Below are positions 8,925 through 17,300 of a stretch of 64,000 nt of DNA, piece by piece. Source of the stretch: Enterobacter ludwigii (GTDB lineage Bacteria > Pseudomonadota > Gammaproteobacteria > Enterobacterales > Enterobacteriaceae); the NCBI GenBank assembly GCA_023023105.1, contig CP083824.1:4588001-4652000 (forward strand), in the 5' to 3' direction. Within the stretch, counting starts at the first letter, position 1, and every line of letters begins with the position of its first letter. The notes beneath the pieces are model-generated. The model ran no database searches, was not told where the DNA came from, and worked only from the letters and a program-made list of their open reading frames with translations. Made by a program: the position numbers and the translations under genes.

Positions 8925-10294
8925 TAGGAAGCTTAACCGCCCGCATCTTCGCCATTTTCTGGCTGACGCTGGCACTGGTTTTAATGCTCGTACTGATGTT
9001 GCCAAAACTCGACTCACGCCAGATGACGGAGCTTCTCGACAGCGAGCAACGTCAGGGCGTGATGATCGAGCAGCACGTCGAAGCCGAGCTGGCAAATGAC
9101 CCGCCAAACGATTTGATGTGGTGGCGCAGGCTGTTTCGCGCTATCGACAAGTGGGCACCACCCGGGCAGCGCCTGCTGCTGGTCACCAGTGAAGGACGTG
9201 TGATTGGTGCCGATCGCAATGAAATGCAGATTATCCGTAACTTTATCGGTCAGGCAGATAACGCCGATCACCCCCAGAAGAAGAAATATGGCCGCGTTGA
9301 GATGGTGGGGCCTTTTTCTGTCAGGGATGGGGAGGATAATTATCAGCTCTACCTGATTCGACCGGCGAGCAGTTCCCAGTCTGATTTTATCAATCTGCTG
9401 TTTGACCGTCCGCTCTTGCTGCTGATTGTCACCATGTTGGTTAGCTCGCCGCTGCTGTTATGGCTGGCGTGGAGCCTGGCAAAACCGGCGCGTAAGCTGA
9501 AAAATGCCGCCGACGAAGTGGCGCAGGGCAACCTGAGACAGCATCCTGAGCTAGAATCCGGGCCACAAGAGTTTCTTGCTGCAGGTGCCAGTTTCAACCA
9601 GATGGTGAGCGCGCTGGAGCGTATGATGACGGCGCAGCAACGGCTGCTTTCGGATATCTCGCACGAACTGCGTACCCCGCTAACACGACTACAGCTTGGT
9701 ACCGCCCTGCTCCGTCGTCGTAGTGGAGAGAGCAAAGAGCTGGAACGTATTGAAACGGAAGCGCATCGTCTGGACAGCATGATCAACGATCTGCTGGTGA
9801 TGTCGCGCAATCAGCAGAAAAACGCGCTGGTCAGCGAGACGGTGAAAGCCAATCATCTGTGGCATGAAGTATTAGACAACGCGGCGTTCGAAGCAGAACA
9901 GATGGGTAAATCCTTTACCGTCAACTTCCCGCCGGGGCCATGGCCGCTGTACGGTAACCCTAACACGCTGGAAAGTGCGCTGGAGAACATCGTACGTAAC
10001 GCCCTGCGCTACTCGCATACGAAGATTGAGGTCGCCTTCTCGGTGGATAAAGACGGGATCACCGTGATCGTCGATGATGATGGTCCTGGCGTGAGTCCGG
10101 AAGATCGCGAGCAGATTTTCCGACCGTTCTACCGTACCGACGAGGCGCGTGACCGCGAATCTGGCGGCACGGGGCTGGGTCTGGCGATTGTTGAAACCGC
10201 CATGCAACAGCACCGCGGTTGGGTGAAAGCTGACGACAGCCCACTGGGCGGATTACGGTTAACGCTGTGGCTGCCACTGTATAAACGTTCCTGA
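8921..10294 (+). CDS. cpxA: Sensor histidine kinase CpxA
   Basis: CpxA is the inner-membrane kinase/phosphatase for CpxR. The 457 residues have TM1 at 7-29, a periplasmic sensor region, TM2 around 165-185, and a HAMP segment (PARKLKNAADEVAQGN). The H-box is SHELRTPLTRLQ (phospho-His near 248), followed by N-box NIVRNALRYS, G1 DDDGPGV and G2 GGTGLGLAI. It overlaps cpxR by four bases and is followed by a long perfect hairpin. Confidence 0.98.
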   Translation: MIGSLTARIFAIFWLTLALVLMLVLMLPKLDSRQMTELLDSEQRQGVMIEQHVEAELANDPPNDLMWWRRLFRAIDKWAPPGQRLLLVTSEGRVIGADRNEMQIIRNFIGQADNADHPQKKKYGRVEMVGPFSVRDGEDNYQLYLIRPASSSQSDFINLLFDRPLLLLIVTMLVSSPLLLWLAWSLAKPARKLKNAADEVAQGNLRQHPELESGPQEFLAAGASFNQMVSALERMMTAQQRLLSDISHELRTPLTRLQLGTALLRRRSGESKELERIETEAHRLDSMINDLLVMSRNQQKNALVSETVKANHLWHEVLDNAAFEAEQMGKSFTVNFPPGPWPLYGNPNTLESALENIVRNALRYSHTKIEVAFSVDKDGITVIVDDDGPGVSPEDREQIFRPFYRTDEARDRESGGTGLGLAIVETAMQQHRGWVKADDSPLGGLRLTLWLPLYKRS

Positions 10295-10297
10295 CCC

Positions 10298-10330
10298 CCA
10301 CGACCCCCGATGTTGCATCGGGGGTCGTGG
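10298..10330. terminator. Inverted repeat between convergent cpxA and MFS gene
   Basis: A 15-bp perfect stem, CCACGACCCCCGATG with its complement around TTG. Neither side has a long T tract, so it may act as an mRNA 3'-end stabiliser or weak bidirectional terminator. Confidence 0.6.
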
Positions 10331-10339
10331 TTCATGATC

Positions 10340-11596
10340 TTATGCTGCCTCACTGACTGACATAACTTTCTGTTTTTTGATGCGTTTCACCAGCAATGTC
10401 GAGCAAATAAATCCTGAAAGACTAAAGGCAATCATCACGCTGAACACATAGTTGTATCCGGTGATCCCTTTAAAGTTATCCAGAATCCAGCCGTAGAGTG
10501 TGTACGCAAACATCGCGGGCATATAGCCGATAATACAACCAAATGCCATTGCCGAACCGGCATATTGCCGTGGGGTTCCAATTTCATCCATCGGGGCAAA
10601 GAAGATGGCACGCTGCGAGAAGATGATGGCGCCAAACCCTAACGTTGCAACCATCCCGATGTAAACGTTCATCGACTGATGAGGGAGTTGCATAAACAAC
10701 ATCATCGCAACGGCAGAAATCAAGAACGTCCATTTCAGGTAGACCGTGGGGGACTTAGCGACTTTATCTGCCAGGAAACCACCCACCGGCCCACCCACCA
10801 TTTTAAGGGCATACTGGTTAATGATCCCGTACGCCCCTACCAGCGCAACCGGAAGCATGTAGATGTCTTTCAGGAACGGGATGAAATAGGTTAAACCGCA
10901 GTAAGCCGCATACACAAAGAAGATACCAAATGATGCTAACCAGACGTTCGGGCAGGTCAGAACATGCTTAATACCTTTCAGGGTTTCAATGTTTGCGCTG
11001 CTTCCTTTAGCGTTTTTGACATGGTCATCATCAACGATGAAGTAGGTGATAACACCGGCCATCAGGGTGATGAACGTGTAGTAGAGCAAACCAGCCTGCA
11101 TCCCCGCTTTCCCTTCCCCAAAGTGCACAAAGACGAACAGCGCGCCAGAAGCCACAATAACGTCCACCACACCACGCCCTGCCTCCAGAAGCCCGAACAA
11201 CCGCCCCTGTTCTTCTTGTGTCCCTAACAGGCGTACAGCTTTTAATAACACCGGCCAGTAAACGACATCAGCAAAGAAGGCCATCGCCGCAAAGCAAATG
11301 AGATAGCCAGTGAAAGACGGCAGCGTGGATAAATAGAGACCGCACAGCCCCACACCAATTAACCCGAAGGGCAGAAGGATCTTCTTAGAATAGCGGTCGG
11401 CAATATATAAAGAGAGGAAAAGCCCCGTGGTTTGCACAATCGTATATACCGTAAAACTGAGCCCTATTTGTGTATTTGTCAGCCCCCAGTCACTTTGCAT
11501 TGGGACATAAAAGACATCCTTCATGCTGGAAAGCTTAAATATCGTCCCACCACCTAATACCAAAAAGCACAGACGAGCCCATTTATTCATAAACAT
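10340..11596 (-). CDS. MFS transporter, YihN/YqcE-like
   Basis: A 418-residue major-facilitator protein with about 12 hydrophobic segments. The start GGGTIFKLSSMKDVFYVPMQ, the ADRYSKK loop after TM2 and the RAIFFAPMDEIGTPRQYAGSAM stretch resemble the YihN/YqcE group of uncharacterised permeases. I chose ATG 11596 because AGGG lies eight bases upstream. It is the distal gene of a minus-strand unit with a TIM-barrel isomerase and a GntR regulator, so its substrate is plausibly the sugar or sugar derivative handled by that enzyme; this is inference from context. Confidence 0.75.
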   Translation of the reverse strand: MFMNKWARLCFLVLGGGTIFKLSSMKDVFYVPMQSDWGLTNTQIGLSFTVYTIVQTTGLFLSLYIADRYSKKILLPFGLIGVGLCGLYLSTLPSFTGYLICFAAMAFFADVVYWPVLLKAVRLLGTQEEQGRLFGLLEAGRGVVDVIVASGALFVFVHFGEGKAGMQAGLLYYTFITLMAGVITYFIVDDDHVKNAKGSSANIETLKGIKHVLTCPNVWLASFGIFFVYAAYCGLTYFIPFLKDIYMLPVALVGAYGIINQYALKMVGGPVGGFLADKVAKSPTVYLKWTFLISAVAMMLFMQLPHQSMNVYIGMVATLGFGAIIFSQRAIFFAPMDEIGTPRQYAGSAMAFGCIIGYMPAMFAYTLYGWILDNFKGITGYNYVFSVMIAFSLSGFICSTLLVKRIKKQKVMSVSEAA

Positions 11597-11697
11597 ATTC
11601 GACACCCTCACTGCAATTTTGAGAGAAAACCGTTCTGTAATATATAAAAATCCAGGCTATCCCTGAAAAAGGAAGCCGCAAGACACTGTTAAATTAA

Positions 11698-12663
11698 TTA
11701 AGCAGGTTGTTTTATATTTATAAATTTAGCGCACAAATTACGAATAAATTCAATTTGAGAAATAGCATACTCTTTTTCCTGTGCCAGACGAGCATCAACC
11801 AGTTCATTATCAGGAAGTGGGGTAAAACTTGCGTCACGCCACGGTATCCAAGGGTTATCTCCTTCATCATCAAAACGAAATGCTGGTGCGTAATAATCAA
11901 CCTCTTCTTCAAGGCCAAAAGAAGTGACCTGGGCCTGGTCGTCACCCAACAGTAAAAGTTCACGCAACATCATCTCTACAGGGAGATCGCCGAGCCCTGT
12001 ACGGCAGGCTTCATGCGCCCATCCTTTACCCTCTTTTATCACTTTGGCATCCTTGATATGAACCTGAGTGATGTAAGGCGACATAGTCCGTAACGCAGCC
12101 ATTGGCTCTTCATTAGCATTGATCATATTGCCAAAATCAAAGAGTATTGAGAGGTTTTTCATACCACTGTTTTTTACCAGTGTAACCAGCTCATGTCCTT
12201 TGAGATCTTCATGCTGTTCAATCGTAAACTGGATACCGCTATTATCAAACTGCGCCAGATAAGCAATATCCTGGGCGATTTTTTCCAGTACTGAATTTAA
12301 ACGCCCTTCATAACGTGGATAAAATCTGACAGAGGTAGCACCTGTGGCCTGCGCAATAGCAATAGCCTCATCCAGGGTCTTTTTATCTGACGCGCTGGTT
12401 TCAATATGAATATCCAGTCCGTATTGCTCGGCTTTCTTTTTAAAAGAACTCAACTGCTCTGGTCGCATATTTCTCAGTGAAAAGGATTCACCGTCTTCAA
12501 CATGCACTTTCACACCCGATAAATGATTCTGATATGCAATATCCAGTAAATCTTCAGGAAGAACTCTCTCGTAGCGCATGTTTAAATGAAAGGCATAGGC
12601 GTGCAAATAAAGACGAATATTTTTTGCACGCTCAGCCAGTTTTTCTCTGATAACGTTTTCCAT
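11698..12663 (-). CDS. Sugar-phosphate isomerase/epimerase-like TIM-barrel protein
   Basis: A 321-residue protein of the AP-endonuclease-2 / xylose-isomerase-like TIM-barrel superfamily. Candidate metal ligands are visible: Glu in FTIEQHED, Asp in ILFDFGNMINAN, His and Asp in QVHIKDAKV, and Glu in FGLEEEVDYY. These place it with sugar isomerases/epimerases, though the exact reaction cannot be named. The start is ATG 12663; a GTG at 12675 would overlap the regulator stop by four bases. It lies between a GntR regulator upstream and an MFS transporter downstream, all minus strand, and is AT-richer than the core genes. Confidence 0.72.
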   Translation of the reverse strand: MENVIREKLAERAKNIRLYLHAYAFHLNMRYERVLPEDLLDIAYQNHLSGVKVHVEDGESFSLRNMRPEQLSSFKKKAEQYGLDIHIETSASDKKTLDEAIAIAQATGATSVRFYPRYEGRLNSVLEKIAQDIAYLAQFDNSGIQFTIEQHEDLKGHELVTLVKNSGMKNLSILFDFGNMINANEEPMAALRTMSPYITQVHIKDAKVIKEGKGWAHEACRTGLGDLPVEMMLRELLLLGDDQAQVTSFGLEEEVDYYAPAFRFDDEGDNPWIPWRDASFTPLPDNELVDARLAQEKEYAISQIEFIRNLCAKFINIKQPA

Positions 12664-12671
12664 AATTTTTC

Positions 12672-13376
12672 TCACTCATCACGAATAACCAGTTCGACGG
12701 ATTCAAGTCTCCAGTACTCCAGATCAACCTGAACCACTTTCTTTTCAGAGGTGGCACGATGCTTCTCTACCAAAATACCGTACGTATTGGGTGCTACTCC
12801 CAGCTCTTTGCAGGCAAGCTCAGGCATATTGACCGGTTTGAAAATCATCTCTTTGATGGTTAAGGCAAGCCCAAACCGCTCTTCCCAGACTTTAGAAAAA
12901 GCGTGGTTTTCCAGCTTCACCATAAACTCCGGGGCGGCTTCGGCATCAATCCAGGACTCATGGTAAAAAACTTTATGATCGTCCAGTCCGCACCAGCCGG
13001 TAATCAGGTAGGGAGCCCTGGAAGACGAAAAAGCTTTCTCAATATGACGAGGGACGGTATCAACAACATCTTTGGTCAAATAACCCCAGGAAGGTTTTCG
13101 CCCCTGCGCACGCGCCTCCGCATTAAAACTGGAGAGCGATTTTGGGTTGTAGATGAATCGCCGGGGAGAGATGAACCACCCGCTGCGGTTCTTGCGGAAA
13201 ATACGTGCCGCAACCTCAAGCTCAATTAAAACCTGCCTTAAGGTCATGCGTTTAGCATCAAGCAATTCGCACAATTCGCGCTCGGAGGGAAGTCTGGAGC
13301 CCGGCGGAAAATCATTAGCCGCTAGCCAACTTTCGAAGCGGTCTCTCAGGAGATCAACATTGTTTTTTTCTTTCAT
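12672..13376 (-). CDS. GntR/HutC-family transcriptional regulator
   Basis: A 234-residue regulator with an N-terminal winged helix (LAANDFPPGSRLPSERELCELL, then AKRMTLRQVLIELE) and a C-terminal UTRA-type ligand-binding domain. Typical UTRA pieces are GILVEKHRATSEKKVVQVDLEY and YHESWIDAEAAP. It is the first gene of the three-gene unit and probably controls it in response to the transported substrate. Start ATG 13376; a TTG at 13385 is less likely. The palindrome 12 bases upstream (13388-13399) is a natural operator candidate. Confidence 0.82.
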   Translation of the reverse strand: MKEKNNVDLLRDRFESWLAANDFPPGSRLPSERELCELLDAKRMTLRQVLIELEVAARIFRKNRSGWFISPRRFIYNPKSLSSFNAEARAQGRKPSWGYLTKDVVDTVPRHIEKAFSSSRAPYLITGWCGLDDHKVFYHESWIDAEAAPEFMVKLENHAFSKVWEERFGLALTIKEMIFKPVNMPELACKELGVAPNTYGILVEKHRATSEKKVVQVDLEYWRLESVELVIRDE

Positions 13377-13387
13377 GTCTCGCAATC

Positions 13388-13399
13388 TGGTTTAAACCA
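13388..13399. promoter_or_regulatory. Palindromic operator candidate for the GntR regulator
   Basis: TGGTTTAAACCA is a perfect 12-bp palindrome just upstream of the regulator start, the size and position expected for HutC-type autoregulation. No binding data. Confidence 0.45.
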
Positions 13400-13494
13400 A
13401 TTTGAAGACACAATATTTGAGCGGAGAAAATTCTCAAGTTTTTTCGGCAAGCTGACGCTATTTTTGTGGGCCAGGTATCAAGTTCATGATTAGC

Positions 13495-13523
13495 GAGGAC
13501 AGCGCCAGAAAGGTGCTGTCCTC
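13495..13523. terminator. Hairpin downstream of yiiM
   Basis: Nine-bp stem GAGGACAGC / GCTGTCCTC with an 11-base loop in the gap after the yiiM stop. The T tract is weak on both strands, so termination is only possible. The rest of the gap 13400-13560 shows no convincing gene. Confidence 0.45.
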
Positions 13524-13560
13524 TTCATTCAGGCGGAGGCTGTCGTTTTTGCAGAAACCG

Positions 13561-14235
13561 CTATTTCCCCCACAATCTCCGCGAATTATCCTCGATCTCC
13601 CCACTAATACGCCGCTTCTGCATCGTTCTTGTCCAGCTGGTTGATAACCCTGCCGCCGACAGGAGGCGATGATACTGGTCGTCGTCAAACGGCATATGCC
13701 AGGCTATCGCGCAGGCGTCATACACTGAGACATCGCTCAGGCGTGATGCCAGTTCCAGCGGCGCGTCCGCAGAAACTTGCCCTGCCAGCACTACGCGGTA
13801 CAGCCAGCCGGTTTTGCCTGCCGTTTGCAGTTGGGCAGACATATCGCTGATGCCAAAATGGTAGTTAAGTTTGAAGCACGGTGAGCGCGGCTGCGTCACC
13901 TGAATCAGGGTGTCGCCCCAGCGGTAGATATCGCCGATGAAAACATTCCTCTCCGTCAGCCCTTCGGTGGAGAGGTTCTCGCCAAAGGCTGGCGCGACAA
14001 AGAGGTCCGCCTGCTCGGGGAATTCGGCTATCCAGTATTGATAGTGCTCGCGCGGATAGTGGCACAGCGCCCGATCGGGCCCACCGTGGATTTTCTTCTC
14101 GGCCTGCTCGTCGCCCGCAAGCCCAAGCTCGGTTAACGTCAGCTCACCGTCGACCTGCACTTTGGCGATGGCACTCGGGCGGCTGCCGTCGTACTCCCTG
14201 ACCTTGCCTGTAAATACATTCACCGGATAATGCAT
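13561..14235 (-). CDS. yiiM: MOSC-domain protein YiiM
   Basis: YiiM is a cytoplasmic MOSC-domain protein; the family binds molybdenum cofactor, and E. coli YiiM contributes to reduction of N-hydroxylated compounds. The 224 residues equal the E. coli length. Visible blocks are MHYPVNVFTGKV, KKIHGGPDRALCHYP, FGENLSTEGLTE and QVTQPRSPCFKLNYHFG, where the Cys is the candidate cofactor ligand. ATG 14235 has AAGGAG seven bases upstream; an extension to 14259 would run through that site. Confidence 0.94.
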   Translation of the reverse strand: MHYPVNVFTGKVREYDGSRPSAIAKVQVDGELTLTELGLAGDEQAEKKIHGGPDRALCHYPREHYQYWIAEFPEQADLFVAPAFGENLSTEGLTERNVFIGDIYRWGDTLIQVTQPRSPCFKLNYHFGISDMSAQLQTAGKTGWLYRVVLAGQVSADAPLELASRLSDVSVYDACAIAWHMPFDDDQYHRLLSAAGLSTSWTRTMQKRRISGEIEDNSRRLWGK

Positions 14236-14259
14236 TGCTGCTCCTTTTTGCAGATACAA

Positions 14260-14285
14260 AAAAGCGAGTCATCAGACTCGCTTTT
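14260..14285 (-). terminator. Rho-independent terminator of the adhesin gene
   Basis: AAAAGCGAGTC / ATCA / GACTCGCTTTT. On the minus strand the stem is followed by six T residues, ending adhesin transcription just before yiiM. Confidence 0.85.
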
Positions 14286-14314
14286 CCTTATTCCTTTCGC
14301 AAGTTTTTTAGCGG

Positions 14315-17300
14315 TTAGTTCACGGTAAGATCCAGCGTTAGCTTGTACTCAAAGGCATAGCTGGTGTGCCAGTCTTTACCCAGGAAGTGAACCAGCCCGG
14401 TGTAATGTCCGGCGGGTAAATCCGGATTATCTGTACGAGCATAAGTGAATTTCGCACGCATCCCACCACTGGAGGCGCAGCTTACTGCAGCATTAAGCGG
14501 ACGCTGAGAACAGTCAGACGTTCTGTACCCTTTTAAATTCACCGTATACTGTTGACCACTTCCATCGGTCAGGATGACCGGTGTGGAAACGTCGGAATAT
14601 CCGCTGGGTGCCCATTCCAACTGAGTCGGCCCATTTGTTGGATCAACCGTAACAAAACCTAATGACGGGAACCCACCGATCTTTGCTGAAGAATAATTTG
14701 ATGAATCTGAGTTAATAACCCAGGTATCTTCAATCGTGTTAATAAACTTCACGTTAGCGTTAGACAACGTCGAGTTATTAATGGAAGCCGTCACCGTTGC
14801 CATCCCGATATCATGGCCTGAAAGTTTGACAGTGGCGATCCCCGAAGCATCCGTTTTGGTACTGGCAGCCGACAGAGTGTTCATCGTGGTTTGCCAGTTT
14901 ATCGACGCGTCCGGAACAAGGTTCTGGTTAGCGTCTTTTACCTCAACAGTGTACGTTGCCGAATCCACGCCGTTACTGAGAATGACCGATTTATCCACGT
15001 TTAACGACACCAGTTCCGCCGTTTTAACATCGCCGATAAAACTGACCTTAGCCGCTGTAAGCGACTGACCACCTGCCGCCAGCGTTGCCGTCAACACAAC
15101 ATCACCCGCTTTTGTCGTCGTGCCACTGACCGTCGCAATACCGTTCGCATCCGTCACGCTACTGTCGCCTGATAACGTCATGGCGGCATCGTTACTGCGC
15201 CAGTTCACCGTTACACCTGGCAGAAGGTTGCCATTGACGTCTTTCACCGTCGCCGACCAGGTTACGCGCTCTGCGTTATCCGCCACAGCTTTCGACTTAT
15301 CAGCTTTGATGGCAGACAACGTCGCGGTATCGGCGTTGCCGATATAATTTATCGTCATTGTCTGCTGAGAATGGTTAATCCCGGCGCCGACCAACGTGGC
15401 TTGCGCTTTTGTCGCCGTAAACGATATTTCGGCAACACCTTCGCTGTTTGTCGTACTGCTGTCACCAGGTGCGAACACACCGGTGTCGTTGTCAGTCCCC
15501 CAGTGGACGACTGCATTATCAATCGGGTGATCGTACTCATCCATCACTGTCGCCTGAAGCGTGACGATGTCTTTACCCGCAATGACGCCCGTCGTTTTAT
15601 TGGCCGTAATCTGGGTAACTTTTTCTGTTGCCTGATCCGGTGCAAAACGCATTGTTTGCGACGCTTTGCTGAAGCCATTAAACGTTGCCACCGCCCGGCA
15701 GGTCACGACATCGGTACTCGCCAGCGTTACCGTGGATTTTCCCGTGTCATCCGTCGGTTGTTCTGTCGCAGATAACTGATAATTACCTGCAGGCGTGACT
15801 TGCCAGCCGACGCTCCCCTGAGTGACCACATTACCGTATTTGTCTTTCACCGTTGCCGCTAAGGTGATGTTGTCATCACCATTCGCCACCGCGCTGTATT
15901 TACTTGCCGTAATAAACACCGGAATTGCGCTTTGCAAGTCTGGCACGATGGTTAATTCCAGCGTTTTCTCACTGTTATTACTGCTTTTTGCCGTCACAAC
16001 GGTAGGCATCGCCAGTATGCTGCTATACGTCACAGAGGTTTTCCCCCCGGTGTCCGTCGTTGTACTGCTTTCGTTAAACACCCCCTCAGCATTGTTGCTT
16101 GACCAGGATACGGTGGCTCCAGGCACCGGATGGTTTCTGCCATCCAGCACCGTTGCCGTTAAGGTGACCGTGTCTGAACCGGCAGCAATATCACTGGTTC
16201 TATCCGCGACCAACGTACGTATCGCGGCAGTTGTGGTATCCGCGGTAAACGACACGCTGTCAGATGTCTCTTCATGCCCGTTAACAGTCGCTTTCACACT
16301 ATAGTCCGCGACCTGGTCTGATTTCAGGGTAACTGAGACATTTCCCTGGGCATCAGATTCATTCGTTGTCGCGGAAAGCACACCTGTCGCTGGCACCACC
16401 GACCAGGCCGCCGTCTCGCCGCTTACTGGATTACCGTTTTTATCCGTTACCGCGCCAGTAAACGTAATGCTGTCCACACCATTCGCCAGCGCGGTCGCTT
16501 TGCTCGCCGACAGTTCGCCAATCTGCGCTGTCGTGCTATCGGCAGTGAATGTCACCACCGGCGCATTCCAGGCGGTTCCTGTTCCGGCCTGCGCGGTAAG
16601 GCTGACGTCCCCGGCTTTCAGCGTTGTCACACTGACTGATGCAGTGCCATCTGCACCTGTCCGGGACGTTGTGGAGGAAGGTTTCGCGGAAGAGGGTGTG
16701 ACGTCCCAGTTTACATCCATCCCCTGAAGCGGATTGCCATTCGCATCCGTTACGGTCGCGGTGTAAGTCACCTTGTCTTTACCGTCAGCCACCGCGGTTG
16801 TTTTATCCGTGGTCACCTGTGAAACCTTGCCAGTGGCCGTATCAGCTACAAACACCAATTCAGGTGAATTCACCGCAGTTCCTGTCGCCGTATTCACCGA
16901 GACTACAACCGTTCCTTGCTGCGTGGCGGTGAGTGTCACTGACCCAATACCTGACTCATTTGTCGCATTCTGTGATGCGCTCAATGTGCCTTGCCCCTGA
17001 ACAATGGACCACTGCAGCGTTGATGCAGGAACCGGATGATCGTTAGCATCAACAACTTCCGCCGTCAGCGTAATACGATCATTGTTATTCGCTGTCGCCT
17101 GAGATTTATCGACATTCAGCGTTTTCACCACTGCCGTTGTGCTATCCACGGTAAAATTAAGTGCAGGAGATGTCTGCGTTTGTCCGCCCATCGTCGCCGT
17201 CACTTCAAGCGTTTCAATGCTTGCTGAAGTGACTTCAATGGTCGCTATCCCGAGAGTGTTAGTTTCAGTAGATGTCCCGGAAAGGTGGACGGTCGCGCTG

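Noticed and set aside
13458..13688. 76-codon frame running from the yiiM 3' end into the gap
   Set aside because: Mostly overlaps yiiM in another phase; the remainder has no start signal of its own.
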